This document shows, piece by piece, positions 35,284 to 44,777 of a DNA stretch of 64,000 nt (position 1 is its first letter; every line of letters starts with the position of its first letter). Below the pieces are notes generated by a model. The model was given only the letters and a program-made list of their open reading frames with translations, was not told the DNA's origin and made no database searches. The DNA is taken from positions 1 to 64,000 of the forward strand of contig NZ_QUMD01000014.1 of NCBI RefSeq assembly GCF_003481985.1, read 5' to 3'. Both the position numbers and the translations under genes were made by a program. The stretch comes from Clostridium sp. OF09-36 (GTDB lineage: Bacteria; Bacillota; Clostridia; Lachnospirales; Lachnospiraceae).

Positions 35284-35771
35284 AATTTCCTCCATTTCAG
35301 TTGTTAGGGACAAAGGGCAACCGAAATGGCTATGGCGGAGAGCGACACCGGGGATGTTCGGGAAAATTCCCGTAAAATCGACAAAGAAAAACGTCAGACG
35401 GCCTTAATAGCTGTCTGACGCATTTTGTATAATATGTTGTACGATTGTGCGGATTATTTACGCTTGATTGCGCGTGTCCGTGTGTATAATTTCTCTTTGG
35501 TAGGTCATTGATTTTTTTAGGTAATCACCTACCTGAAAACCATAATTCTGCTGAAATAAATAACCGCCCATCGTAGACTCCTCAAACGGCAGTCACGGGC
35601 GGTAATGGAAATATGCCCTGCCGTGAAAGGCCGTTTTTTTTATTGGCCTCCCGTCAGCTTTTATGTATATTTTATCTTTCAAAGGTGCATGATAAACACA
35701 TATCAATACGCGTGATTGGGTTATGGTAACTTCCTCTTACGCACGATAGAATGTAATAGAGGTGAACAATC
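35284..35771. other. Regulatory region between sigma-like gene and XRE regulator
   Basis: About 490 bases without a gene. A stem CGTCAGAC/GTCTGACG (35392-35420) is followed on the minus strand by TTTTT and may be a terminator or attenuator ahead of the sigma-like gene. TAGGTAATCACCTA near 35519-35532 is a near-palindrome that could bind the XRE repressor. A G/C-rich pair of stems around 35565-35640 ends in a run of eight T on the plus strand and looks like a terminator. Confidence 0.5.
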
Positions 35772-36140
35772 ATGCCGGAAGATGTATTTGTGTATTTGGG
35801 ACAGTGCCTCAGAGATGCAAGAGAAGAATGTGGACTGACCCAACAGGAGCTTGCGGATCAAACCGGCAGAGGGCTTCGTCATCTCCAGGACATTGAAAAG
35901 GGCAGGAAAAATCCGTCTTACGATGTACTGGCATCCTTTATCAAGCGATTAGGCATTTCTGCTAATGAGCTGTTTTATCCTGACGCTTCGGAACAGGAAA
36001 AGCAAGTACAGCATTTCATGGGAAAGTTTCTGGCCTGTACCGAGGATGAGCGGCAGATTATCTTGAAAACACTGGATTGTATGGCGGAGCAGTTTATCAG
36101 CCGACGTTACAAATCCTCCGATCCGCAAAATTATGAATAA
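35772..36140 (+). CDS. XRE family regulator of the conjugative element
   Basis: A 122-residue protein with a Cro/CI HTH (LRDAREECGLTQQELADQTGRGLRHLQDIEKGRKNPSYDVL) and a helical C-terminus. The start has GAGGTGAACA upstream. Similar regulators occur at 55.5 kb and as a remnant at 7.3 kb. The position opposite the sigma-like gene suggests it controls the element's excision or transfer genes. Confidence 0.82.
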   Translation: MPEDVFVYLGQCLRDAREECGLTQQELADQTGRGLRHLQDIEKGRKNPSYDVLASFIKRLGISANELFYPDASEQEKQVQHFMGKFLACTEDERQIILKTLDCMAEQFISRRYKSSDPQNYE

Positions 36141-36219
36141 AACCAGCAGGGCAAAATGCAATTTGTTTCTGCTGGTTTTATTTTGCCTCCGGCAGTAGAC
36201 GTAAATTTTCCTAGCCCAA

Positions 36220-37257
36220 TCAATCGCCACTATTTTGTTTCCGGTATTCAGCCGGTGCAATCTTCATGACATCTCGAAATGCTGTTGCAAATTTACTCTG
36301 ATTCTCATATCCAACCTGGCTGGCAATTTCTGCTATGGTTGCCTGTGTCTGGCGAAGCAGAGCAGCGGCCTGTTTCATGCGGTACACTTTCATATAGGTT
36401 CCAATGGGCTGTCCATAAACTCCCTTGAACGTATCCTTTAAGGTTGCCGTATTGATAAGATACTCTTTGGAAAGTTCCTCAATCGTTGGCCGTTCCTGCA
36501 AGTTGGAGATAAGCCGCTTGTGAATGTCCCGTACAATCTCCACCTGGGGAGAAGTATATAACTCTCGCTGCTTTTCTTTATTTACATCCACCATACACAA
36601 GAATAAGAGAAGCTCCTGCACCTTCAGCATGAAGTATGGCTTTTGCAGGCGATCCGGTACGGAATACAGTTCAGAAAAGATATGCTCAATCTCATCCTTG
36701 GCCCGCATGACAAAGCATGCGCCATCGGCACAAAATTTGTTTTTGAAATCTGCAATACCAATACCGCTCTCGGCGAGGATTCCAGGCGGATTTTGAGAAA
36801 CCAGCTCCAGATCAAGCACTACTGAGATTCCGCGATAATGTCTCAAAGGAAAGGCCATTTCAGAAGCACAGTTATCCATTGTATGAATGGAAAGATCCCC
36901 TTCTCCGAGGTACAGGCAGGAACCGCTTTGCAATACGCTCCCTTCACGCCCTTCCCGGCAATGATTGATCTCCAGCACATTCTTATCAATGGTTCCGTCC
37001 CAATAACAACTCGTTGCTTCAAAATCATTGTAAATAAGCTGGATACCGGGATAAACCTGATAGACTGTCATAAGCCCCAGGCCATCCTCACAGTCCATTT
37101 TATAGACGGTGCAATATCCGTCATTATCTTTTGGAATAATCGCAGATAACCCCGTAGCATTGGTGATAGGGTTTTTGTTCATAGTATTCATTCCGTTATC
37201 TCGTATTTGTTCTGCCAGGATTCTCCTGGCGTCTTTTATTATATAGTTTTTTCTCAT
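36220..37257 (-). CDS. AraC family transcriptional regulator
   Basis: About 345 residues from the ATG at 37257. The C-terminal 100 residues hold the double HTH of AraC proteins (RPTIEELSKEYLINTATLKDTFKGVYGQPIGTYMKVYRMKQAAALL...IAEIASQVGYENQSKFATAFRDVMKIAPAEYRK). The N-terminal domain is of unknown ligand specificity. An AraC-type binding box overlaps its own promoter (37269-37300), and similar boxes lie upstream of the MATE-feo operon and in the metal-exporter region. It is likely an activator that responds to a metal or metal chelate; the ligand is inference. Confidence 0.88.
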   Translation of the reverse strand: MRKNYIIKDARRILAEQIRDNGMNTMNKNPITNATGLSAIIPKDNDGYCTVYKMDCEDGLGLMTVYQVYPGIQLIYNDFEATSCYWDGTIDKNVLEINHCREGREGSVLQSGSCLYLGEGDLSIHTMDNCASEMAFPLRHYRGISVVLDLELVSQNPPGILAESGIGIADFKNKFCADGACFVMRAKDEIEHIFSELYSVPDRLQKPYFMLKVQELLLFLCMVDVNKEKQRELYTSPQVEIVRDIHKRLISNLQERPTIEELSKEYLINTATLKDTFKGVYGQPIGTYMKVYRMKQAAALLRQTQATIAEIASQVGYENQSKFATAFRDVMKIAPAEYRKQNSGD

Positions 37258-37268
37258 TTTATACCACT

Positions 37269-37300
37269 CCAATCGGCAGGATGTGCAATCCAATCAGAAA
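37269..37300 (-). promoter_or_regulatory. AraC-type box at the araC promoter
   Basis: On the minus strand two GATTGG half-sites in direct orientation lie 21 bases apart, about two helical turns, and the nearer one is 5 bases before TATAAA, just ahead of the start codon. This is the spacing of class II AraC activation. Closely similar boxes occur at 41457-41489 and 44617-44648. Confidence 0.65.
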
Positions 37301-37394
37301 GCAAATTCTATTATAGTGCAGCCCTGCCGAATGTGCAAATATACGAAAAAGCCGATGCCCTCCAAAACGGAAAACATCGGCTATATGCGGGATT

Positions 37395-37538
37395 TTATTT
37401 GCTGCAACATTCCTTTCCTACACAACCGGAACAACTGCCGCTACAACAAGAACCATTTTTGCGGTTCTTATGGATTTTTCGCACAGCCCATATTGCATAG
37501 AAAACAATCCCGATAAGGATTATACCAGTAACAAGCAT
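37395..37538 (-). CDS. FeoB-associated cysteine-rich membrane protein
   Basis: A 47-residue protein from the ATG at 37538 behind AAAGGAG. One membrane segment (LVTGIILIGIVFYAIWAV) is followed by a basic stretch and a cysteine-rich tail (CCSGSCSGCVGKECC). This is the small partner found after feoB in many Firmicutes; the cysteines may bind or pass iron. It ends the MATE-feoA-feoB operon. Confidence 0.85.
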   Translation of the reverse strand: MLVTGIILIGIVFYAIWAVRKIHKNRKNGSCCSGSCSGCVGKECCSK

Positions 37539-37573
37539 CTAAAACTCCTTTCTGACTGGAAACTCACAACTTA

Positions 37574-37675
37574 TTAGCTTTGGGTCTCCGATCCTCTTTT
37601 CAAAATCCAAAGTCCAAATGCGACCACTGATAAAATGGCCGCTGAACGAAGCACTTTTCCAAACGTCATATTCAT
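37574..37675 (-). CDS. Small membrane protein between feoB and the Cys-rich gene
   Basis: A 33-residue open frame (ATG 37675, TAA 37574) encoding one hydrophobic helix (VLRSAAILSVVAFGLWIL) and a polar tail. It begins four bases after the feoB stop with GAGG overlapping, so it is probably translationally coupled. Many feo operons have such small membrane peptides; I cannot name this one. Confidence 0.5.
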   Translation of the reverse strand: MNMTFGKVLRSAAILSVVAFGLWILKRGSETQS

Positions 37676-37678
37676 ACC

Positions 37679-39718
37679 TCACAGCAAAAGTCCAACACGA
37701 TAAACCACAAAAGTAACAGCCCAGGCCACAACCAACTGGAACAGGGCCGAGAACAGCATCCACCTTGTACTGCCGGATTCCTTGCGAATTGTAGCTAGGG
37801 CCGCTGCACAGGGAACGTAAAGCAGGCAGAAAATCATCAGGCAAAACGCATTGAGCTGTCCAAAACCGGCTGCACCCAGGATGCCGACCAATGTATCCAT
37901 TCCCGCGCCGGAGTTGATATTGGGAATCCCAAACAGAACGGCACAACTGGACACCACAACCTCTTTTGCAGAGATGCCAGCAATCAGAGCAACCGCTATC
38001 TGCCAGAATCCCAGTCCAATCGGTGCAAAGATCGGTACAAGCCAATGGCCCAGGATAGACCCGAAGCTGTCTGCCATTTCCGTAGTATAGCCATGCGGCC
38101 CAAAGTTCAGGATCACCCACATGAGGATAGATGCTACAAAGATGGTAGTACCTGCTTTGGTAAGGTAGTCCTTTACCTTTTCCCATACATAGATTGCCAC
38201 AGTTCTGGCGCTGGGGGCCTTATATTCCGGCAGCTCAATCAGCAGATAATTTTCCGATTTTCTCCGGTCAATCAAATGGATGATCGCCGCTACCAGGATA
38301 GCGACCACCAGGCCGATCAGGTACATGGAATAGGCCACGAGCATGGCGCGTTCCTGAAAGAACATCTCGGCAAACAAGATGTAGATTGGCAGACGGGCGC
38401 TGCAACTCATAAAGGGCGTAATCAACATGACCTTAAAACGGTCACGCCGGTTTTCCAAAGACCGTGAAGCCATGATTGCCGGAACAGTGCAACCAAATCC
38501 CAAAATCATGGGGATAAATGCCCGTCCGGAAAGTCCCAGCTTGCTCATAATCCCTTCCATGACATACGCAACACGGGCCATATATCCGCTGTCCTCCAGA
38601 AAAGCCAATGCCAGAAACAGAATGAAAATGTTCGGCAGGAAAGTCAGGATACCGCCCACACCGGCGATGATGCCGTCTACCAACAGGGAGCGCAGCACTT
38701 CATTGACCCCGACAGCAATCAGTCCATCGCTTATCAATGCCGACAGGCTTTCAATTCCTAATTCTAGGAATCCTTTCAGCCAATCGCCAATGGTAAAGGT
38801 CAGGAAGAACACCGCCGCCATGACAACGAGGAAAATCGGGATGCTCCAAAACTTATGCGTCAATACACGGTCTGCCTTTTCCGTCAAAGCGTCTTGACGA
38901 TCCTTATTGACCAGAACCTCCCTGATGATTTCCTCAATAAAATCATACTTCTCATTGATAATGTCGGATTCATAGTTCCGGTCGATCACATCCGGCATAT
39001 TGACCGGATAACGTGCAGAGATTTCCTTATCCTGCTCCAGCAGCTTAATGGCGTGCCAGCGGTAATTGGACAGGTTCGGATATTTCCGCTTCAGCTCTGC
39101 CATGATAAGATCAATCTTGTCCTCAATAGCATCACTGTAAACCATTGCGTATTCTGAATGGTGGTCGTGCCGGTGTTTTGGAGTATATTTATGATGATGA
39201 ATCAGACACTCCGGATCTTTACAGTCTTTATGGTGCGCGGCTGCATGAAGCAGCACATCCAGTCCTGTCCGTTTTCTGGCTGAAACTGGAATGACCGGGA
39301 TGCCCAGCATTTCCGGCAGTCTGTGTGTGTCAATCTCCATGCCGCGCTTTTCCACAATGTCCATCATGTTCAGCGCCAGCACAACCGGCTTGCCCAGCTC
39401 CAAAAGCTGCAAAGTTAAGTATAGGTTTCGCTCCAGAGCGGAAGCGTCCGCAACATCAATAATCACATCGACTTCATCGCTTAGTATAAACTGTCTGGAT
39501 ACCTGTTCTTCCATTGTGTAGGAGGTCAGGCTGTAAGTGCCAGGAAGATCGACCAGTCGAATATTCAGATCATGGTCTTTAATGGCACCCTCTACTTTCT
39601 CAACGGTTACACCTGGCCAGTTTGCCACTTTCAGATTTGCACCGGTGTAAGCATTGAAAAGTGTTGTCTTTCCGCAGTTCGGATTTCCGATGAAGCCGAT
39701 AGTCAAATTTTCTCTCAT
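37679..39718 (-). CDS. feoB: Ferrous iron transporter FeoB
   Basis: A 679-residue polytopic protein. The N-terminal GTPase domain has GNPNCGKTTLFNAYTG (P-loop), VDLPGTYSL (G3) and LNMMD (G4). The C-terminal membrane domain has the two Gate motifs (around GFGCTVPAIMASR and EVVVSSCAVLFG). It imports Fe2+ with GTP. It is shorter than E. coli FeoB but in the range of Clostridial forms. feoA lies directly upstream with six bases between, and a cysteine-rich partner follows. Confidence 0.95.
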   Translation of the reverse strand: MRENLTIGFIGNPNCGKTTLFNAYTGANLKVANWPGVTVEKVEGAIKDHDLNIRLVDLPGTYSLTSYTMEEQVSRQFILSDEVDVIIDVADASALERNLYLTLQLLELGKPVVLALNMMDIVEKRGMEIDTHRLPEMLGIPVIPVSARKRTGLDVLLHAAAHHKDCKDPECLIHHHKYTPKHRHDHHSEYAMVYSDAIEDKIDLIMAELKRKYPNLSNYRWHAIKLLEQDKEISARYPVNMPDVIDRNYESDIINEKYDFIEEIIREVLVNKDRQDALTEKADRVLTHKFWSIPIFLVVMAAVFFLTFTIGDWLKGFLELGIESLSALISDGLIAVGVNEVLRSLLVDGIIAGVGGILTFLPNIFILFLALAFLEDSGYMARVAYVMEGIMSKLGLSGRAFIPMILGFGCTVPAIMASRSLENRRDRFKVMLITPFMSCSARLPIYILFAEMFFQERAMLVAYSMYLIGLVVAILVAAIIHLIDRRKSENYLLIELPEYKAPSARTVAIYVWEKVKDYLTKAGTTIFVASILMWVILNFGPHGYTTEMADSFGSILGHWLVPIFAPIGLGFWQIAVALIAGISAKEVVVSSCAVLFGIPNINSGAGMDTLVGILGAAGFGQLNAFCLMIFCLLYVPCAAALATIRKESGSTRWMLFSALFQLVVAWAVTFVVYRVGLLL

Positions 39719-39724
39719 CGGAAT

Positions 39725-39940
39725 TTACCCCACTAAAATATTCTTTGTGATATTGCGCCCAAGTGCAAAGCGTGTTCCCCTGACTTTCACAATCAGGACA
39801 CCCCGACTTTTGCTGTTCAGAACAGCGATAGAGGTTCCACGGGTCATCCCAAGGGCCTCCAAACGCTTTTCTATATTGACAGGCAGATCAATATCCTCAA
39901 CTTTATATTCATTTCCTATTTTTCCATCGCAAAGATACAT
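39725..39940 (-). CDS. feoA: Ferrous iron transport protein FeoA
   Basis: A 71-residue SH3-like FeoA domain protein (KVEDIDLPVNIEKRLEALGMTRGTSIAVLNSKSRGVLIVKVRGTRFALGRNI). It begins 14 bases after the end of the MATE gene and is followed closely by feoB. It supports FeoB activity in the cytoplasm. Confidence 0.92.
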   Translation of the reverse strand: MYLCDGKIGNEYKVEDIDLPVNIEKRLEALGMTRGTSIAVLNSKSRGVLIVKVRGTRFALGRNITKNILVG

Positions 39941-39953
39941 GAACGCTCCCTCC

Positions 39954-41330
39954 TCACCGATTTACGGAAGAAGTCGCAGGCAGTTTGCGGAACTCATAAG
40001 CCACCATGAACGCGATAATAGCCACCAGAATCGCATCGGTCAGCGCAATCGCCAGCCACACGCCGCGAATACCCATGCCGCCGATCATTGGCAGAACCAC
40101 ACAAAGCGGGATAAAGAGAATAATCTGACGGAACAGCACAAGCCAGGTGGCCTTTTTCGCTTTACCCAAAGACTGAAACAGGGTCACGGCGATCATAAAG
40201 CTGCCTTGCAGGATATAGGTGCTGAACATGATACGGAAGTTTGTCGAACCTGATGCGGCGATACCCGGCGTTGTCAGGAACATGGACAAAATCTTTTCTG
40301 GGAACAGCTCGGCGGGGATATAGAACACCAGCGACAGCAGCGTTGCGGCGATAATGAAAACTCTGGTCAGCGTCTTTACCCGGTCATAGTCTTTCGCACC
40401 GTAGTTTGTACCGGCGGCAGGCTGGAATCCCTGGCTGATACCCCATAGAGGTACAAAAGAGAAATTCCAGAACCGGAGCGCCGCCGCTAAAAGGAGCTGG
40501 GAGGTTTCACCGCCATAGTTCGATGCCACACGATAAATCACTGTCTGCTGCACCAGGGTCAGAATCTGCATTAACAGAGCAGAGATGCCGACAGAAAGAA
40601 CCTGGGGAAGCAGCTCACCATCAATGCGGATACGCCCGATCTTCACATGGGGGCTTTTCTTCTTGAAATACCACAGGGTAATCGCAGCCTGGACAAACTG
40701 GGAAAAAATCGTTGCATAAGCAGCCGCTTCAATGCCCATGCCGTAGGGGTTGAGGATGCTGATAAAAATGGGGTCAAGGATAATGTTCAAAATAGCGCCA
40801 CTGGCAATAATGGTCATTGCCCTTTTGAGCTGGCCTTCTCCACGGATGACCATGTTGGCGCTCTGGAAGAAGTTTACGAACAGAGAACCGGCGAATACGA
40901 TCCGCAGATATTTCTCAGCGTAATTCAGAATGTTATCGCTGGCTCCGGTCAGGGACAGAAGCTGGCGGGTGAAAACCATACCCACAACAGTGTAGATGAC
41001 GGACAACAGAAGAACCATCGCAACCAAGTTGCCCATGATCTTCTTAATTGTGTTCTCGTCCTTCTTACCGATAGCGCGGGACAGTACCGATGCAGAACCC
41101 ACGCCCAGCATTGCCGCTGAACCGGCATTGATAAGGGTTAAAGGATAGGATACCGATATGGCTCCCATCTGCACGTCACCAACCATCTGGCCGACAAAGA
41201 TGGAATCCATCATGTTATAAAGCCCAACGACCACCATGCCAAGAACCGCAGGGATGCTAAGTTCAATCATCAGCGGCCAGGGGCTTTTTGTTAAGAGCTT
41301 TGTTCTTGTGTCAAGTGCCTGTTTCATCAC
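39954..41330 (-). CDS. MATE family efflux transporter
   Basis: A 458-residue protein with 12 membrane segments and the MATE pattern PAVLGMVVVGLYNMMDSIFVGQMVG at the N-terminus. These antiporters export cationic drugs or other small molecules. It is the first gene of the MATE-feoA-feoB operon, preceded by an AraC-type box at 41457-41489. Its pairing with iron uptake suggests export of a metal chelate or chelator-like compound, which is inference. Confidence 0.92.
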   Translation of the reverse strand: MMKQALDTRTKLLTKSPWPLMIELSIPAVLGMVVVGLYNMMDSIFVGQMVGDVQMGAISVSYPLTLINAGSAAMLGVGSASVLSRAIGKKDENTIKKIMGNLVAMVLLLSVIYTVVGMVFTRQLLSLTGASDNILNYAEKYLRIVFAGSLFVNFFQSANMVIRGEGQLKRAMTIIASGAILNIILDPIFISILNPYGMGIEAAAYATIFSQFVQAAITLWYFKKKSPHVKIGRIRIDGELLPQVLSVGISALLMQILTLVQQTVIYRVASNYGGETSQLLLAAALRFWNFSFVPLWGISQGFQPAAGTNYGAKDYDRVKTLTRVFIIAATLLSLVFYIPAELFPEKILSMFLTTPGIAASGSTNFRIMFSTYILQGSFMIAVTLFQSLGKAKKATWLVLFRQIILFIPLCVVLPMIGGMGIRGVWLAIALTDAILVAIIAFMVAYEFRKLPATSSVNR

Positions 41331-41456
41331 TCTATTCCTCCTGGTCTATTTTAATTTCGAGGTATCCAGCAAAGCGCGCCAGTGACGTGCCTTGCTGGAT
41401 TAGCCATATCTAACTAACCACTTAAAGTATATAAAATCCGGGCTTCTTTGTACGCT

Positions 41457-41489
41457 CCCAACCGCAGGATTTACAATCCAATCTGAAAC
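41457..41489 (-). promoter_or_regulatory. AraC-type box upstream of the MATE-feo operon
   Basis: Its CAGGATTTACAATCCAATCTGAAA-type segment (plus strand) differs from the box at the araC promoter at only 3 of 24 positions. On the minus strand the half-sites GATTGG and GGTTGG are about 20 bases apart. A TATACT -10 lies roughly 22 bases downstream of the box. Confidence 0.65.
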
Positions 41490-41496
41490 GAATTTA

Positions 41497-41529
41497 GGAG
41501 CGGAAAGGACATAAGGCCCTTTCCGCTCC
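41497..41529 (-). terminator. Terminator of the csoR-copA operon
   Basis: GGAGCGGAAAGG pairs with CCTTTCCGCTCC, a 12-base perfect stem with a 9-base loop. It lies just downstream of csoR and separates the copper operon from the MATE-feo promoter. Confidence 0.75.
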
Positions 41530-41534
41530 CGTTG

Positions 41535-41798
41535 TTACTGTATCATTTTTTCCAGTAGTTTCAGGGCTTCTTCCAGTTTTGGATTTACAGCGTCCGTTTG
41601 CAGGGCATCCCGGACGCAGCTTCGTATATGGGCTTGCAAAATCTGCTGATTGGCGCTTTTTAATAACGCCTGCGTAGCAAGAAGCTGATTGGAAATATCC
41701 ACGCAATAGCGATTTTCCTCAACCATTTGCAGGATACCGTCTAACTGTCCTCTGGCGATTTTTAGCTTGTGAACAATATCGCCTTTCTTGGCCTTCAT
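41535..41798 (-). CDS. csoR: CsoR/RcnR family copper-sensing repressor
   Basis: An 87-residue all-helical repressor with the metal ligands in the CsoR order: cysteine in NRYCVDIS, histidine and cysteine in AHIRSC. It represses copper export genes until Cu(I) binds. It lies 10 bases after the copA stop in the same operon. A CsoR-type operator is seen upstream of copA. Confidence 0.88.
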   Translation of the reverse strand: MKAKKGDIVHKLKIARGQLDGILQMVEENRYCVDISNQLLATQALLKSANQQILQAHIRSCVRDALQTDAVNPKLEEALKLLEKMIQ

Positions 41799-41808
41799 AA
41801 ACGGCCCG

Positions 41809-44387
41809 TTACTGGATACTGACGAGCTGATAGCCAGCGTCCTCGATAGCAGCTTTCAGCACAGCATCCGGCACATCCTGGTCAAGCTGCACCTGGGCCG
41901 ACTTACTCTCCAGGGAAACATCCACATCCTTGATGCCCTGGATGTCCCGCAGCGCCTTATCAACGTGTTTTACACACATTCCGCAAACCATTCCTTCGAT
42001 GTTCAATACTTTTTCCATGTGAATTGCTCCTTTTCGTTCTTGTTTAATCGTTGTTTGTTCATACATAGGGACTGAATCCCGTTCTGTATTGGCCTGATGC
42101 TTCGCCTTGAACCACCGCAGACGCAGGGCATTGGACACCACGAATACCGAACTGAAACTCATAGCAAAAGCGCCGATCATGGGGTTCAGCTTCCATGCAA
42201 AGGGAAGATAGAATACGCCTGCCGCCACCGGAATACCGATGATGTTGTAGATAAACGCCCAGAACAGATTTTGCTTGATGTTGCGGATAACCGCCTTACT
42301 AAGCTGGATTGCCGTGGACACATCCAGCAGATCGCTTTTCATCAAAACAATGTCCGCTGACTCAATCGCCACATCCGTTCCGGCCCCGATAGCGATACCA
42401 ACATCCGCTCTGGCAAGGGCCGGAGCATCGTTGATACCGTCACCGACCATCGCCACCTTCTTACCGACGCTCTGCAAACGACGGATTTCCTTCTCCTTGT
42501 CCTGGGGGAATACCTCTGCCACAACACGATCCACGCCGACCTGACGCCGAATCGCTTCTGCGGTCTTTGCATTGTCGCCGGTCAGCATGACCACCTCAAT
42601 GCCCATGCCGGTCAATTCCGCTATGGCCTGCTTGCTGGTGGGCTTAACTACATCCGCCACGGCAATGACACCAATAAGCTGACCGCCACGGGCAAAGAAC
42701 AGAGGTGTTTTCCCGTCAACCGCCATTTCCTCGCCCAACTGAAGGAGTGCGCCGCCATTGATGCCATTTGCCACCATCAGTCGGCGGTTTCCGGCAAGGC
42801 ACGTTTCGTTTCCGATCTGACCCACAAGGCCCTGACCGGGAATCTGCTTGAAATCATCCACCGGGAGGAAGGAAAGTTGTGCTTTTTCGGCCTCTGCCAC
42901 AATCGCGTCCGCCAGCGGATGCTCGGACAGCTTTTCCAGCGAAGCAGCGATTTGCAGCATCTCCTTTTGTGGAACACCCTCTTTGCAGAGCATATTTGTC
43001 ACCACGGGCGTACCCTGGGTAATCGTGCCGGTCTTATCCAGCACAACCGTATCAATGTTATGGGCCGTTTCCAGGGCCTCCGCCGATTTAATCAGGATAC
43101 CGTTGCTTGCGCCCTTGCCGGTTCCGACCATAATGGCCGTAGGCGTTGCAAGGCCCAGCGCACAGGGACAGGAAATGACCAGGACAGAAATGCCGATAGA
43201 TAGGGCAAATTCAAAGCCATATCCCAACAGCAGCCAGACAATGACTGCAATCAGCGCGATGCTGATAACCACCGGAACAAACACGCCGCTGACCTTATCA
43301 GCCAGTTTCGCAATAGGGGCCTTGGAGCTGGTCGCTTCATCCACCAGACGGACGATCTGTGCCAGCGTGGTATCATCGCCCACCTTGGTGGCCTGCATCT
43401 TGAAATAGCCGGACTTACTTGTGGTCGCGCCGATCACTTTGTCCCCAATATGCTTCTCCACGGGGATGCTCTCGCCGGTCAGGCAGATTCATCAACGGAG
43501 GAAAAGCCCTCGATGACAATACCATCCACCGGCACAGACTCACCGGCCTTGACAATCAGGGTTTCGCCCAACTGCACTTCTTCCACAGGCACCTGAAGCT
43601 CTTTTCCATCCCGCTCCACGGTAGCTGTTTTGGGAGCCAGATTCATCAGCTTTGTAATTGCATCCGAAGTCTTACCCTTTGCGCGGGCCTCCAGGGTTTT
43701 GCCCAAGGTGATAAGGGTCAGAATCATGCCTGCGGATTCAAAATACAAATCCATCATAAAGCTGTGAACCGTAGCCATATCCCCATGACCGAATCCGATG
43801 CCGATTTTGTAAATGGCGTAAATGCCATAAACGATTGCGGCGCTGGAGCCTATCGCAATCAGCGAATCCATGTTAGGCGAGCCGTGGAACAGGGTCTTGA
43901 AGCCCATCCGGTAATATTTGAAGTTGATGAACACCACCGGGATCAGCAGCAGGAATTGGGTAAATGCAAAGCTGATTGCATTTTCCATCCCCAGCAAGGA
44001 GCTGGGGAGCGGCCACCCCATCATGTGACCCATAGAAATATAAAACAGTGGGATCGTAAAAAGGGCAGAAAGCAGCAGCCGCTGTTTCATCTGCTTGTAT
44101 TCTACCTGCGCCGTACTGACCTCCGGTTTTGCTGCCGGTGTGGTCGTGCGGCTCTTGTTTTGTGCGGAGGCTTTGGGAATCGCGCCATAACCGGCCTTTT
44201 CAACGGCCTGGACGATTCCCGCCGTATCCAAAACGGATTCATCATAAGAAGCAACCATGCTGTTTTTTAACAGGTTGACGGACACTTCTTTGATGCCAGG
44301 TAGCTTTGCCACGCTCTTTTCCACTCTGGTAGAGCAGGCCGAGCAAGTCATACCCGTAATGTCAAATTGCTCCTTTTGCAAAATCAT
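41809..44387 (-). pseudogene. copA: Copper-exporting P-type ATPase (CopA), frameshifted
   Basis: A P1B-type ATPase of about 859 residues if one base is added at GG 43482-43483 (the frame then reads DESALTGESIPVEKHIGD). Features: N-terminal HMA domain (GMTCSACS), CPC ion motif (ISCPCALGLATPTA), phosphorylation motif DKTGTITQGTP, hinge GDGINDAPALA and, unusually, a second HMA domain at the C-terminus (EGMVCGMCVKHV). The CopZ-like chaperone is thus fused to the pump. It is transcribed with csoR. The single-base loss may be a sequence error; otherwise the pump is inactive. Confidence 0.9.
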
Positions 44388-44415
44388 CCCTTCTTTCTTA
44401 TAAAGATTTGTGCGA

Positions 44416-44433
44416 GTACCCCTCCCCCGTAGG
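44416..44433. promoter_or_regulatory. CsoR-type operator upstream of copA
   Basis: GTACCCCTCCCCCGTAGG carries TAC and GTA flanking a G/C tract, the pattern of CsoR operators. It lies 29 bases upstream of the copA start codon. Confidence 0.65.
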
Positions 44434-44561
44434 AACTAAATACCGTTATGAAAAGGGGCGTTTGGCATCTTGGGGGAAAGATGCTAAAGCCCCGAACATA
44501 AAGTTTACGCACAAGGTCTTTGACCGTTTTTCATTATACTTATCCTGCTTCTCCTTTGTCT

Positions 44562-44586
44562 GCTCCAAAGTGGAGCTTTTTTTATC
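44562..44586 (+). terminator. Short terminator in the copA-HMA intergenic region
   Basis: GCTCCA/TGGAGC form a stem with a 3-base loop followed by seven T. It terminates on the plus strand, but no gene ends just before it; the 390-base region between copA and the HMA gene otherwise contains only promoter elements. Confidence 0.6.
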
Positions 44587-44616
44587 CAAAGAGAAATGAG
44601 GTTTTTTGCTGCAAAT

Positions 44617-44648
44617 CCAATCGGCAGGTTCTCCAATCCAAAGGGCAG
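44617..44648 (-). promoter_or_regulatory. Third AraC-type box, between copA and HMA gene
   Basis: CCAATCGGCAGG is identical to the box at the araC promoter, followed by the shared CAATCCAA. On the minus strand the half-sites read GGATTGG and GATTGGA about 17 to 21 bases apart. It precedes a TATAAT on the minus strand near 44536, although no strong minus-strand gene starts there. Confidence 0.5.
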
Positions 44649-44777
44649 AACCGCTCCCAAATCCATTGACTTTGAGGGTTTTCGTGAATATACTGGCAGC
44701 ATGAACGATTAAACAATCTTTTAATTGTTCAGCCATATCAAGCCAACCAAATACCAAAATGAAAGGGGGCTTTCTCA

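Noticed and set aside
37539..38186. Open minus-strand frame overlapping the end of feoB
   Set aside because: It is an off-frame shadow of feoB and the small membrane gene, rich in tryptophan and cysteine without a ribosome site.
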